64,000 bases of DNA from Massilia aurea (GCF_024753205.1 NZ_JANUGZ010000004.1:847484-911483); one strand, 5' to 3'. Positions 18,519 to 28,244 are shown, counted from the stretch's first letter. The notes: generated by a model not told the origin, from the sequence alone. Translations and numbers: made by a program.

Positions 18519-19664
18519 ATGAAGCCGCTGTTCTCCGCCGAAGAAGAAGCGAACGCAGCATCCGCAGTGCCATCCACAGTGCCATCCACCCCGGCCCCGG
18601 CGCTGCCGCCCTTGTTCAGTCCTGCCGGCACCGACGCGCTGCCGGCATTGCGTCCCGAGGCGAGCGCGGCGCCGCTGGTGCGCGTCGATATCTCCGGCAT
18701 CGACGACAAGGCCATCGAGTCCCTGGGCGGCGCGACCGGTGCGAGCGTGGCCAAGGTGTCGGCCAAGCTGCTGGGCACCGTGCGTGCATCCGACGCCGAC
18801 GTCTTCGGCGCGCAGCTGAACGAACTGATTGCCACCGCCAAGGGCCTCGACCCGGCCAAGCTGCGCTCTGGCGGCCTGATGGCGCGCGTGACGGGCATGT
18901 TTGGCTCGGTCAAGGAAAAGATGCTGTCGCAGTACCAGGTGGTCGAATCGCGCATGGACACCTTGGTGGCCGAAATGACGCGCCATGCCAACGTGCACCG
19001 CGGGCGCATCAATGATTTCGACGAGATGTACAAGGGCCTGGAAATCTATTACCAGGGGCTGGACGCCGACGTCAAAAAGGGCGAAGCATGGGCCGCCAAA
19101 TTGCAGCAGGCTGTCGCGCAGCAGGCGGCCCCGGCCAATGCGTTCGAAGCGCAGCAGGCGACCGAACTGCGGCGGCGCCTGGAGCGGCTCGAAAAGCGCA
19201 TCGACGACCTGCGCCGGGCGATGCTGATGGCCACGCAGATGGTGCCGCAAATCCGGCTGTCGCAAGACAATGCACGCGCACTGACCGACACCTTCACCGA
19301 TATCGTCAACGTCTCGATCCCGGCCTGGCGCAATGTGTTCTCGCTGTACCTGCTGCAGCTCGAAGCCAAGCAGAGCGCAGCTGTGGCCAATGCTGCCTAC
19401 GATGCGACCGACGCCGCCTTCCGCACCCAGGCCGACATGCTGCTGGAAAATACCGAGACCGTGGCCCGCGTCAAGCAGCGCTCGATCGTCAGCCTGGAAA
19501 CCGCCCAGCACGTGCAGACGCAGCTGATGACCGCATTCGACAAGCTCGAGCAGATCTCGAACGAAGGCCAGCAGCGCCGCAAGGACGAGCTGCCGAAGCT
19601 GCAGGAACTCGAGCGCGAACTGATCACGCGCTTCTCGTCGGCGTCAACGCCCGGCGCGCAGTAA
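18519..19664 (+). CDS. telA: TelA family protein (toxic anion resistance)
   Basis: A 381-residue cytoplasmic protein of the TelA/KlaA family linked to tellurite and other stress resistance. After a Pro/Ala-rich N-terminus (to about residue 50) comes the typical helical body, including MARVTGMFGSVKEKMLSQYQ, MTRHANVHRGRINDFDEMY and IPAWRNVFSLYLLQLE. GAAGGA precedes the ATG. It is followed within 40 bp by a TerD gene and then an unknown gene, so the three form an operon. The biochemical role of TelA is not settled; a membrane or stress-signalling role is usually proposed. Confidence 0.93.
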   Translation: MKPLFSAEEEANAASAVPSTVPSTPAPALPPLFSPAGTDALPALRPEASAAPLVRVDISGIDDKAIESLGGATGASVAKVSAKLLGTVRASDADVFGAQLNELIATAKGLDPAKLRSGGLMARVTGMFGSVKEKMLSQYQVVESRMDTLVAEMTRHANVHRGRINDFDEMYKGLEIYYQGLDADVKKGEAWAAKLQQAVAQQAAPANAFEAQQATELRRRLERLEKRIDDLRRAMLMATQMVPQIRLSQDNARALTDTFTDIVNVSIPAWRNVFSLYLLQLEAKQSAAVANAAYDATDAAFRTQADMLLENTETVARVKQRSIVSLETAQHVQTQLMTAFDKLEQISNEGQQRRKDELPKLQELERELITRFSSASTPGAQ

Positions 19665-19701
19665 TCACGAACTGACCCATCACATTCATAAAGGAATATC
19701 C

Positions 19702-20289
19702 ATGTCGACCACGCTCGAAACCGGCCATCGCATTAACCTCGAAAAGACGGCGCCGGGCCTGAAGCGCGTTCGTATCGGCCTGGGCTGGAAGGTCAATGCG
19801 GCCGAAGGCCAGGCGTTCGACCTCGATTCATCGGTCTTTCTGTGCAAGAAGGACGCGGACGACCACCCGGTCATGATCAGCAACGCCCACTTCGTCTATT
19901 ACAACCACACCACGTCGCCCGACGGCGCGGTGGTGCACTCAGGCGACAACCGCACGGGCGACAAGGATGGCGACGACGAAGTCATCATCGTCGATCTGGC
20001 CAAGGTCGAAGCGGCCGTGGTGGAAATGCCGATTGTCGTCACGATCCACGACGCCGAGGTGCGCAAGCAGAATTTCGGCCGCGTCAGTGGCGCCTACGTG
20101 AAGGTGTACAACGACGACACGGGCGAGACGATCGCGCAGTACGACCTGAACGAAGACTACTCGGACAAGACCGCGCTGCAGTTCGGCTCACTGTACCGCC
20201 GGGATGGCGAATGGCGCTTCCAGGCGGTCGGCGCCGGTTTCAAGCTCAATCTGGCGACGTTCATCCGCAAGCTGGGTGGCACGGTCTGA
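19702..20289 (+). CDS. terD: TerD family calcium-binding stress protein
   Basis: A 195-residue protein with the TerD fold: LGWKVNAAEGQAFDLDSSVF near the N-terminus, then HSGDNRTGDKDGDDEVIIVDL, an acidic calcium-binding stretch typical of the family, and later VRKQNFGRVSGAYVKVYND. AAGGA sits before the ATG. TerD proteins bind calcium and belong to the tellurium/stress resistance network. Its place directly after TelA supports the assignment; no TerB, TerC or TerZ gene is nearby, so this is a minimal cluster. Confidence 0.94.
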   Translation: MSTTLETGHRINLEKTAPGLKRVRIGLGWKVNAAEGQAFDLDSSVFLCKKDADDHPVMISNAHFVYYNHTTSPDGAVVHSGDNRTGDKDGDDEVIIVDLAKVEAAVVEMPIVVTIHDAEVRKQNFGRVSGAYVKVYNDDTGETIAQYDLNEDYSDKTALQFGSLYRRDGEWRFQAVGAGFKLNLATFIRKLGGTV

Positions 20290-20325
20290 GGCCGACCACC
20301 CGCGCTGCTCGCCCACCGTTCGCTG

Positions 20326-21201
20326 ATGCCCAAGCCATTTGATTTCGGTGAGGCGGCCGGGGCGCCTTCCGATCCGGTCGAGGTGCCGGCTACGCCGCGC
20401 GCGCTCGATTTCGGCGACACGCATGCCCAATCGGCGCCTCCCGTGCGCAATAGCCCGCCCAAGCCGCTGTCATTCGACGACCTGCCAGCCGTCCCGGCGG
20501 TGTCAGGCGCTACTGCGAAGGCTGCGCCCAGGGCGCTGTTCGACAGTGAAGATCACCCGGCGGTGCGTGACGCGTTGGCCATTGCCCGGACTGATTATCC
20601 CGTCTTGTTTGCGCACGCCGAACAACGCTTTGCCGCCTTGTTCCGCCGCATCCTGCCGGTCAAGCTGTCGCTGGTGACGGAATGGGGCGAGGCGCCGCTG
20701 ATGGAGCAGGCTGCGTTGCTGCGGCCCGTGACGGAGCTGGTGCTGTCGTTCAGGCAGATGGCGGTGCCGGGGTTGCTCGACGCGGCGCTCGAGACCACGC
20801 GTGCGCCGGCGGGCATGTTCGGCAAGCTGTTTCGGCGCGCGACGTCGCCCGTTGAATTCAAGCCAGCGTTGACCTCTGCCCGCGCGCAACTGGTGCAGCT
20901 CATCGCCGACAGCGATGTCGCCACGCGCAATCTGGAAGCGTCGGCGCAGAACCTGAGCCTGCATTCGGCCACGCTGGCAGTGGTGTCGACACTGGCCGGC
21001 GACTCGGCCGATATCGCCTTGCTCGACGCGCTCGTGCAGCGACGTACGCTGCTCCAGCAGGCAGTGCGCCAGGCCGAGCTGTCGATCCTGCAAATGGGGC
21101 AAGTCCGGCAGCAGGCTGCCGAACTCATCGGGCAAGTGTCGTCATTCCTGACGGTCACCTTGCCCGCGATCGAGATGGCGCAGGCGCAGGGCGGCAACTA
21201 A
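20326..21201 (+). CDS. Hypothetical protein of the TelA-TerD cluster with repeated DFGD-like motifs
   Basis: Not recognised. It has 291 residues. The first 80 are disordered-looking and contain four copies of a short motif: PKPFDFGE (2-9), PRALDFGD (24-31), PKPLSFDD (45-52) and PRALFDSE (68-75). The rest is predicted helical with many Gln and Ala, reminiscent of TelA in style. It has no signal peptide and no transmembrane helix. It begins 36 bp after terD and probably belongs to the same transcript, so a role as partner or adaptor of TelA/TerD is an inference. Confidence 0.72.
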   Translation: MPKPFDFGEAAGAPSDPVEVPATPRALDFGDTHAQSAPPVRNSPPKPLSFDDLPAVPAVSGATAKAAPRALFDSEDHPAVRDALAIARTDYPVLFAHAEQRFAALFRRILPVKLSLVTEWGEAPLMEQAALLRPVTELVLSFRQMAVPGLLDAALETTRAPAGMFGKLFRRATSPVEFKPALTSARAQLVQLIADSDVATRNLEASAQNLSLHSATLAVVSTLAGDSADIALLDALVQRRTLLQQAVRQAELSILQMGQVRQQAAELIGQVSSFLTVTLPAIEMAQAQGGN

Positions 21202-21208
21202 AGCCAGT

Positions 21209-22990
21209 TCAGCTTTTCTTCTGCGCCGCGATCCAGCGATCGGTCGCCGCTTCCAGCACGTCGAGCGGCACCGCGCCGTGCGACAGCACCTCGTTGTGGA
21301 AGGCGCGCAGGTCGAAGTCCTTGCCCAGCGTCTTTTCAGCGCGTGCGCGCAGTTCGCGCAGCTTGAGTTCACCGATCTTGTAGCTGAGCGCCTGGCCGGG
21401 CACCGCGATATAGCGCTCGACTTCCTGTACTGCCGTCACTTCGTTCTGCGGCACGTTGTCCATGAAGTAGGCGATGGCCTGTTCGCGTGTCCAGCCTTTC
21501 TCGTGGATGCCGGTATCGACCACCAGGCGCACGCCGCGCCAGATTTCGGCCGTCAGGCGACCGATCCACTGCCACGGATCGTCGTACATGCCGATTTCCT
21601 GGCCCAGCATTTCGCTGTACAGGCCCCAGCCTTCCGAAAACGCGGTGCTGCCGCCAAAGCGGCGGAAGGCCGGCAGGCCGGTCGTTTCCTGCGCCAGGCT
21701 GCGCTCGAAGTGGTGGCCGGGAATCGCCTCATGCAGGAAGAACGCATTGGTGGTAAAGCGCGTGCGCGTCTCGGGCTTGTAGGCGTTGTAATAGAAGATG
21801 CCAGGCCGCTTGCCGTCGACCGAGCCGCGCTGGTACGACGCGGGCGCCGCGCTCACTTCGCGGAACGCTTCGACCGGGCGGATTTCAAACGGCGCCTTCG
21901 GCACATTCGCAAACAGCTGGCCCACCTTGGCCTCGACCTGCGGCCGCACGCCTTCATAGGCCGCCTGGATTTCCTCGCGCGACTTGAAGCGCAGCTCAGG
22001 CGCATTGTTCAGGTGATCGAAAAATTGCCTGAGCGTGCCCTTGAAGCCCACGCGCACCTTGGCTTCTTCGAACTGGGCGCGGATGCGCGCTACTTCGGAC
22101 AGGCCAATGTCGTGGATCTGTGACGGCGTCAGGTCGGTCGTGGTCGACTGGCGCGCGCGGAACGCATACCATTCCTTGCCACCGGGCAGGGCGCCGATGC
22201 CGGCCGTGGTGCGGCCGGCTGGCAGGTAGGTGTCGCGCATGAACGCGAGCAGCTTGCGGTTGGCGGGCGCGAGCTGTTCGCGCACCAGCTTGCCGTACGC
22301 GTCCGTCAGGCGCGCCTTGTCGGCGGCGCTGAACGAAGCCGGGAACTTCTTCACCGGGCCCATATAGGTGCTGGTCGCCAGATCGTCGCTGCCGACATTC
22401 TCGAGCTGCGGCAAGACGCGGCTGATCAAGGCCTTCGGCATCACGATGCCCTGCTTGATACCGAGGCGCATGTCGGCAATCACGTTGTCGACCGCCGGGG
22501 CATAGCCGGCAGCGCGCGCCAGCCAGTTGTCGTAATCCTGGACGGTCTGGAACGGCTGCGTCGAGGCGCCGGAACCCAGTTGCGCCATCATCAGGTGCAG
22601 GCCCGAGAACTGGTCCACCGGCACCAGGTCGGACGGAAAGCGCAGGCCGTCGAGCACCTGCTGCAGGCGGTAGCGCAGCAAGTCATAGCTGATGCGGTCT
22701 TCGGCCGGCAGCGGCGCCGGATCGAATTTGGCGCTGGCGGCGAGATATTTTTCCGACAGCGCGCGGCTTTGCTTGCGCTCCTCGGCCGACGAAACGGGGC
22801 CGAAGCGATCGTTGTAGCGCGCGTCGCCATTGAAGGTCGCGGCGATCGGATTTTCGCGCAGATAGTCTTCCCAGTATTCGGCGTACAGCTGGTTCATTTT
22901 TTCCGGTGTGGCCGGCGTTTTGACCTGGGCCATGGCGGGGAGGGCGGCGCACAGCAGGGTGCACAGGAGCAGGGGAAGCGAGCGGGTCAT
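21209..22990 (-). CDS. Secreted DUF885 family metallopeptidase
   Basis: A 593-residue exported protein. From the ATG at 22990 a clean signal peptide is read (MTRSLPLLLCTLLCAALPAMA). The metal motif HEAIPGHHF and the downstream FSEGWGLYSE are hallmarks of the DUF885 family, predicted zinc-dependent peptidases of the periplasm. The 58 in-frame codons upstream of this ATG lack a signal and cross into the divergent promoter region. Its length is normal for the family. Substrate unknown. Confidence 0.88.
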   Translation of the reverse strand: MTRSLPLLLCTLLCAALPAMAQVKTPATPEKMNQLYAEYWEDYLRENPIAATFNGDARYNDRFGPVSSAEERKQSRALSEKYLAASAKFDPAPLPAEDRISYDLLRYRLQQVLDGLRFPSDLVPVDQFSGLHLMMAQLGSGASTQPFQTVQDYDNWLARAAGYAPAVDNVIADMRLGIKQGIVMPKALISRVLPQLENVGSDDLATSTYMGPVKKFPASFSAADKARLTDAYGKLVREQLAPANRKLLAFMRDTYLPAGRTTAGIGALPGGKEWYAFRARQSTTTDLTPSQIHDIGLSEVARIRAQFEEAKVRVGFKGTLRQFFDHLNNAPELRFKSREEIQAAYEGVRPQVEAKVGQLFANVPKAPFEIRPVEAFREVSAAPASYQRGSVDGKRPGIFYYNAYKPETRTRFTTNAFFLHEAIPGHHFERSLAQETTGLPAFRRFGGSTAFSEGWGLYSEMLGQEIGMYDDPWQWIGRLTAEIWRGVRLVVDTGIHEKGWTREQAIAYFMDNVPQNEVTAVQEVERYIAVPGQALSYKIGELKLRELRARAEKTLGKDFDLRAFHNEVLSHGAVPLDVLEAATDRWIAAQKKS

Positions 22991-23162
22991 GGGGTCTCGT
23001 GGTGGTCGGGGCGATGCAAGAATAGCATGGGGCTGCCAGGGAATGATCGCGTAGCAGCGCGGGTCAGCCCGCGTATTGACCCGGCGTTGTCGTCGCATGA
23101 CGGTGATGGCACGACCTGCCTTCGGTACACTCGATGCACGTACAACGGCGGAGCACGACATC

Positions 23163-23861
23163 ATGATGAACAGTTTGCCGGATCAATTTCATGCGCTGGT
23201 CATCGGCGCCTCGGGGACGATCGGCGCGGCCTTTGTCGATCTGCTGGAACAGTCGCCGCACTGCGCTTCGGTGCGGGGGCTGCACCGGCAGTCAGAACCC
23301 GCGATCGATTTCGCGGACGAGGCCAGTGTTTCCGGGGCGGCGCAGGCGCTCGCCGACGGGCCGCGCTACCACCTGATCGTGAATGCAACCGGTGTGCTGC
23401 ACGACGGCGCAACGATGCCCGAGAAGCGCCTGGCCGATCTGAACTATCCGCAGATGCAGGCGACCTTCATGGCGAACACGTTTGGTCCTGCGCTGGTCAT
23501 GCGCCATTTCGCGCCGTTGCTGGCAGGCGAGCGCGCCATCATGGCCATGTTGTCCGCCAAGGTGGGCAGCATCGGCGACAACCGCCTGGGTGGCTGGTAC
23601 AGCTACCGCGCCTCGAAGGCGGCCCTGAACATGCTGATAAAAACCGCGGCGATCGAAGTGGCGCGCACGCAGAAGAACAGCGTGCTGGTCGCCCTGCATC
23701 CGGGGACCGTGAATTCACGGCTGTCGAAACCGTTTCGTGGTGAGATTATCGGGCGACCGGCCGAGGCCGCTGCTGCCGACATGCTGCAGGTACTCGATGC
23801 GCTGACGCCGGCCGACAGCGGTTCGTTCAGGTCGTACAACGGCGCTGAATTGCCCTGGTAG
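23163..23861 (+). CDS. Short-chain dehydrogenase/reductase
   Basis: A 232-residue SDR. The dinucleotide loop is IGASGTIG, the NAG-equivalent is NATGVLH, and the active site YSYRASKAALNM gives YxxxK. The sequence is closest in style to the CsgA/C-factor-like SDR group (short, with HPGTVNSRLSKPF after the active site). Cofactor and substrate cannot be read reliably. The start at 23163 gives a proper N-terminus; a second ATG follows immediately. It is divergent from the DUF885 peptidase. Confidence 0.87.
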   Translation: MMNSLPDQFHALVIGASGTIGAAFVDLLEQSPHCASVRGLHRQSEPAIDFADEASVSGAAQALADGPRYHLIVNATGVLHDGATMPEKRLADLNYPQMQATFMANTFGPALVMRHFAPLLAGERAIMAMLSAKVGSIGDNRLGGWYSYRASKAALNMLIKTAAIEVARTQKNSVLVALHPGTVNSRLSKPFRGEIIGRPAEAAAADMLQVLDALTPADSGSFRSYNGAELPW

Positions 23862-23867
23862 GGCCGG

Positions 23868-24440
23868 TCAGCCCGTCAGCTGTGCCACCGGCATTGTCGT
23901 CTCGATGCGCAAGGTGCAATCGGGACTGCGGGTGGCGATGACGATGTCGCCCTGTTCGACGTACTTGCCGACCAGTGCGCGGATGTTCACGTCATGGGTC
24001 ACCAGCACCAGGTTGCCGGGATCCTTGTATCCCGCCAGGTAGGCGCGCAGCTGCGCCAGCTTGCGCTCACGCGCCGCGTCCTCATCCTGGAACATCGAGT
24101 CGACCATCTCGCTGGGTTCGACCCGGCCGAACGCAAGCCGGGCGGTGTCGACGCAGCGGCACCAGCGGCTCGACAGCACCGGGCCGACCGGCACCGCATG
24201 CTTGCGAAAAGCTGCGCCGATTTTGGTGGCGTCCGCGCGACCCGCCTGCGACAGGTTGCGCTGGGTGCTGCATACGCCGAGCTTGAAGCCGGGCGGATCA
24301 CCAATGCCCGGCACCGTGGCGGCATGGCGCATCAGGATGACGTAGCCACCGCGCTGGAGCAGCGGCCATGGTGATGAGGCGGCCCCGGCAACGGGCGCTG
24401 CGCATGCCGCCAATGCGGCGAGAAAGTGGCGTCGGTCCAT
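23868..24440 (-). CDS. Histidine phosphatase family protein, exported
   Basis: A 190-residue protein with MDRRHFLAALAA at the start, a twin-arginine-like or Sec signal, then VILMRHAATVPG, the RH motif of the histidine phosphatase superfamily. A later VTHDVNIRALVG supplies the second histidine. It is small, as for SixA-like or periplasmic members. The substrate is unknown. It is convergent with the SDR, with only 6 bp between them. Confidence 0.85.
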   Translation of the reverse strand: MDRRHFLAALAACAAPVAGAASSPWPLLQRGGYVILMRHAATVPGIGDPPGFKLGVCSTQRNLSQAGRADATKIGAAFRKHAVPVGPVLSSRWCRCVDTARLAFGRVEPSEMVDSMFQDEDAARERKLAQLRAYLAGYKDPGNLVLVTHDVNIRALVGKYVEQGDIVIATRSPDCTLRIETTMPVAQLTG

Positions 24441-24490
24441 GGGGCTCTTGGTGGCTGGGGCAGTTGGGTTGGATGATCAGGTGGTGCGTA

Positions 24491-25033
24491 TTATTTCGCT
24501 GGCGCATCCAGGAAGAAAATGGCGTAGACCTTGGCGCCGGATTTCTCGGTCGGCTTGTCGATCTGGATCTGTGCGCAATCCTGCGCCACCAGGCTGCGCC
24601 AGTTGACGACGCCTGCATTGGCAAACACCGAATTGACCTTGCACGCCAGGCTCATGTCGAGCGCCAGGCGGGCATTGCGCTGCTCTGTTTTTGCGTAGTT
24701 GACGCCGCGGATCTCGATGCCGAATGCGCTCATCCATGGTTCCCACAAGCCCAGTTCCACACCTTGCGCCATGCGGCCCAGCATGGTCTCCAGCGACAAG
24801 CCTTTCTTGACGACGGCGCGCAGCAATGCCAGTGACGGCGCCTCGCGAATGTCGGTGCTGTGCTTGCCTGCGCCGCTGTCGCCGATGGCCTTCAGCTCCT
24901 TCGAAAAGGCGGCGTCGCGCTCGGTGTAGTCGCGCATGCGCTGATAGAACTCGAGGTCGAGGAAGGGATTTTCAGTCCGGCCGGCGGGCGTCTCGGCTGG
25001 CTGGCGGGTGGAAGGCTGTTTTTTATTGGTCAT
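24491..25033 (-). CDS. Hypothetical protein
   Basis: A 180-residue protein that I do not recognise. It has a polar N-terminal tail of about 20 residues and no signal peptide or membrane segment. The middle contains FLDLEFYQRMRDYTERDAAF and a conserved-looking LGRMAQGVELGLWEPWMSAFG; the C-terminus ends IDKPTEKSGAKVYAIFFLD. Codon usage is like its neighbours, so it is probably a genuine cytoplasmic protein. Confidence 0.6.
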   Translation of the reverse strand: MTNKKQPSTRQPAETPAGRTENPFLDLEFYQRMRDYTERDAAFSKELKAIGDSGAGKHSTDIREAPSLALLRAVVKKGLSLETMLGRMAQGVELGLWEPWMSAFGIEIRGVNYAKTEQRNARLALDMSLACKVNSVFANAGVVNWRSLVAQDCAQIQIDKPTEKSGAKVYAIFFLDAPAK

Positions 25034-25154
25034 GGCATTGGCTTCGGAGTTTAAGGGCGCAGCATACCACTGAGCGCCATACGGCTTGCATGCAAGAAGG
25101 ATGCGGTTTCACCTTCTGCACGCGTCGTCGCCCCTTGCCGGTGACGCTCAGCCC

Positions 25155-25694
25155 TTACTCTTTGCGTTCCTTGAATTCACCCTCGATGACCATATCGTCG
25201 CTGCGTTCAGGCGGGCGCCGGCCAGGCATGAACCTGAAGAACGACGAGGACACCCGATCGAACAGGGTTTTGCGCAACCAGGGAAAGGCAACAAGAAACG
25301 TCGTCACAAACCCGGTGAACAGGGCTGGCACGTACTCGCCTTGCCAGACGAAGTGCAGCAGGCAGAGTGCGACCAGGGTCACCATCAGCGGGCGACGGAC
25401 AGGCTTGGGCAGCAGGCCAACGAGGCGCAGCTTGCCCTGGCTAACCGAAGGAAACCTGGCAAACAGAATACCAAGCAGCAAGCCGGCCACGAACCGGCCC
25501 GTGCCGAGATACTCGGCCACGACCCCGATCACGAGGTAGCCGGTATAGGTGATCGTGCCGGCCAACACTGCCAGCAGCGCCACCACCAGGGCAAGCACCA
25601 GTTTTGGCTTGCCGATTGCCAGTTTGACGAGAAAGCCGAGGATTTGAATACTCCTGCAAATAAATAGGGAAAGAACAGGGAAAGATTGTCGCAA
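25155..25694 (-). CDS. Small inner-membrane hypothetical protein
   Basis: Up to 179 residues with three or four hydrophobic segments, one of them LVLALVVALLAVLAGTI, and a charged C-terminal tail. No family is recognised. The start is unclear: no ATG is available near the N-terminus. The open frame begins at a TTG at 25694. A good AGGAG about 50 bp downstream is followed only by ATT and ATC codons, so initiation may be unusual or later. Membrane location is supported by composition only. Confidence 0.5.
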   Translation of the reverse strand: MRQSFPVLSLFICRSIQILGFLVKLAIGKPKLVLALVVALLAVLAGTITYTGYLVIGVVAEYLGTGRFVAGLLLGILFARFPSVSQGKLRLVGLLPKPVRRPLMVTLVALCLLHFVWQGEYVPALFTGFVTTFLVAFPWLRKTLFDRVSSSFFRFMPGRRPPERSDDMVIEGEFKERKE

Positions 25695-25751
25695 ATTCTA
25701 ACAGCACGCTGACGATGTCATCCTTAAGCCGCGCGCGCCAGCGGCCCGTGC

Positions 25752-27002
25752 TTACCCGCCAGCGATCGCGCGCAGGGAAATCCCCGTGATGTAGGCACCA
25801 TAGGTGCCCAGCGCATAGCCCAGCACGGCGAGCAACACGCCGACCGGCGCGAGCGCCGGGTGGAAGGCGCTGGCAACCACCGGCGCCGATGCTGCCGCGC
25901 CGATATTGGCTTGCGAGCCGACCGCCATCATGAAGAGCGGTGCCCGGATCAGTTTGGCCATCAGGATCATCAAGCCGCCGTGGAACGCGATCCAGATCAG
26001 GCCAAGCAGGAACAGCCACGGGCGATCGACCAGGGCGCTCAGGTCCATCTGCATGCCGATCGTGGCGACCAGCACGTACAGCATCACTGAGCCGATGCGC
26101 GACGCGCCGGCACCCTCGAACGTGCGGGCCTTGGTAAAGCTGAGCAGCAAACCGATGGTGGTGGCGATCACGACGATCCAGAAAAAGCCCGACGTCAGGC
26201 TGTAATCCTGCAGGCGCCATTCGGCCGGCAGGGACGTGATCCACCCGACCAGCAGCTCCGACAGGAAATGGGACAGGCCTGTTGCGCCCAGGCCAATGGC
26301 AAGGATCACCATGATGTCGGCCAGCGTCGGGATGCGCGCGTGCTGCGCCTGGTATTGCTCGATGCTGTCACGCAAGCGGTTCAGCGCCGTCAGGTCCGCG
26401 CCTGTCCAGCGATCGAATACCTGGGCCCGGCTGGCAAGGAACAGCAACACGGCTGTCCACAGATTACCGACCAGCACGTCGACAGCGACGAACTGGCCGA
26501 ACATCGTCGCATCGACGTCAAAGACCTCGCGCATGGCGGCCTGGTTGGCGCCGCCGCCAATCCAGGACCCGGCCACGGTGGTCATGCCGCGCCAGGTGTC
26601 GCCGGCCACTGTCTCGGGATGGATCACGCGCATGGCCTCGAACGAGACGAGCGCGCCGAGCATGACGCCAACCGTGCCGGTCAGGAACATGATGATTGCC
26701 TTGGGGCCGAGCCGCACGATCGCCTTGAAGTCGATTGCCACGCACAGCAGCACGAGAGAACTGGGCAGCAGATAGTCGCGCGCCATCGGGTAGAGACGTG
26801 AGGCCGCGCCGTCGATGATGCCAAGCGTGTTCAGCAGCGAAGGCAGCAGGTAGCACAGCAGCAGGGCGGGTACATAGCTGTAGAACTTTTTCCAGAAACC
26901 ATCCGGGCGCGCCGCGGTCCACAGGACGGTACCCAGTATGGCGGCTAGCATACCGAAGACGACGGCGTCGTTGGTAATCATGGCAGCAGAAACAGGCGGC
27001 AT
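25752..27002 (-). CDS. DUF819 family membrane protein
   Basis: A 416-residue polytopic protein with about ten or more hydrophobic segments. The sequences WRGMTTVAGSWIGGGANQAAM and MAVGSQANIGAAASAPVVA, in the two halves, are typical of DUF819 (YjcL-like), a family of predicted transporters with an internal repeat. The ATG at 27002 has TGGAG upstream and is preferred over the Met at 26981. The transported substrate is not known. No regulator or partner gene is adjacent. Confidence 0.85.
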   Translation of the reverse strand: MPPVSAAMITNDAVVFGMLAAILGTVLWTAARPDGFWKKFYSYVPALLLCYLLPSLLNTLGIIDGAASRLYPMARDYLLPSSLVLLCVAIDFKAIVRLGPKAIIMFLTGTVGVMLGALVSFEAMRVIHPETVAGDTWRGMTTVAGSWIGGGANQAAMREVFDVDATMFGQFVAVDVLVGNLWTAVLLFLASRAQVFDRWTGADLTALNRLRDSIEQYQAQHARIPTLADIMVILAIGLGATGLSHFLSELLVGWITSLPAEWRLQDYSLTSGFFWIVVIATTIGLLLSFTKARTFEGAGASRIGSVMLYVLVATIGMQMDLSALVDRPWLFLLGLIWIAFHGGLMILMAKLIRAPLFMMAVGSQANIGAAASAPVVASAFHPALAPVGVLLAVLGYALGTYGAYITGISLRAIAGG

Positions 27003-27287
27003 GCGCGCTCCAGGTTATTCGCGTCAGGGACCAATGACGAGCATGCATCGTGCATGGCATTGATCGAAGAGCAACGAGTATCGCCGGGCGCAAGGGTGTC
27101 GTCAACGTTATGGGCGCTGGCAGCCGGCAGCGTCAGTACAGGCGGGAAGCCTGGCTCATGCTGTCTGGCTGGACAGCGCCCCGGGCCTGTACGATAGGCC
27201 CGGACGCTGTCGTGGAGGAGCTTGCCGTACTTGTTGACTGTGCCGTTCTCGCCTGGAAGGAGGGTGTTGCCAAGACCGATAGTGCAT

Positions 27288-28244
27288 CTATTTGGGAATC
27301 AATACCTTTCCGATGACATGAATGACGCCGTTGCTGGCGCGTACGTCAGTTGCCAGGATGGTGGCCGGTGCTGCCGTGGTGTCGGTGATCGTCAAATTGC
27401 GGTTGATCGTAATGGTCTGGGCCGGAACCGTCGATCCGTCGAGGGCTGTCGTCGCCAGTGTCGCCACCGGCGTGCCAAACGGTATGGCAGTGGACAGAAC
27501 CTGTGCCGGCAACACGTGATAGGTCAGGACCGATGTGAGCTGTGATGTTGTCAGGCCCGTGGGTGCCGAAGCGAAAGCGGTATTGGTGGGCGCAAAGACA
27601 GTAAAGGGGCCACTTGCGCTGAGCGCAGGCGCCAGGCCGGTCGCCACGACTGCCGCGACGAGCGAGCTGAAAGATGCCGGATTGGCCTGAGCCATCTGCA
27701 CGATATTGAGCACGCCGGGCGGTATCAGGACTTTGTCGATCCCGTGGATGATGCCGTTGTCGGCGTACACATTGGCCGTTGTCACGCTGGCTCTGGCCAG
27801 CACGGCGTCGGTGAATGCCACGCCGGTTGAAGTGTTCAATGCGAGCCGGGCAGCGGCGCCGTCGAAGACGTAGGCTGTCGCCAGAGTCGCGCCGGCAGTG
27901 CTCAACGCTGCCGATGACCTGGCGCCGGGGATCACATGGTAGCGAAGTATCTTGCCCAAGTCGGCCGCTGGCAGTGCCGCCACCATGGCGCTGGCATTGG
28001 TAAAGCCAAGTTGCGTCGCCAGTGCGCCGAAGGCCGCGTCGGTGGGCGCCAGAACCGTCAGGTCGGCATTTGCCGCGGTCAGGGTACTGGCAATACCTGC
28101 CTTGTCGACCGCTGCCAGCAATGCTGTGAAACCATTTTTTTGAGCGACCTCGGCGACATTGCCGAGATCGTCGTCACTGCTTCCACAGGACGACAGAAGA
28201 ACCGCCAAACTCAACGCACCCAGCCACTTCAAGACAGATCTCAT
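27288..28244 (-). CDS. Lipoprotein with two fasciclin (FAS1) domains
   Basis: A 318-residue lipoprotein. The signal MRSVLKWLGALSLAVLLSSC ends in a lipobox with Cys20. Two FAS1 domains follow (about 27-170 and 175-318), each with LTVLAPTDAAF or FTVFAPTNTAF near the start, a YHVIPG or YHVLPA core, and a closing NGIIHGIDKVL or NGVIHVIGKVL. FAS1 domains mediate adhesion or carbohydrate and small-molecule binding at the cell surface. GGAGG precedes the ATG. It is monocistronic. Confidence 0.94.
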   Translation of the reverse strand: MRSVLKWLGALSLAVLLSSCGSSDDDLGNVAEVAQKNGFTALLAAVDKAGIASTLTAANADLTVLAPTDAAFGALATQLGFTNASAMVAALPAADLGKILRYHVIPGARSSAALSTAGATLATAYVFDGAAARLALNTSTGVAFTDAVLARASVTTANVYADNGIIHGIDKVLIPPGVLNIVQMAQANPASFSSLVAAVVATGLAPALSASGPFTVFAPTNTAFASAPTGLTTSQLTSVLTYHVLPAQVLSTAIPFGTPVATLATTALDGSTVPAQTITINRNLTITDTTAAPATILATDVRASNGVIHVIGKVLIPK

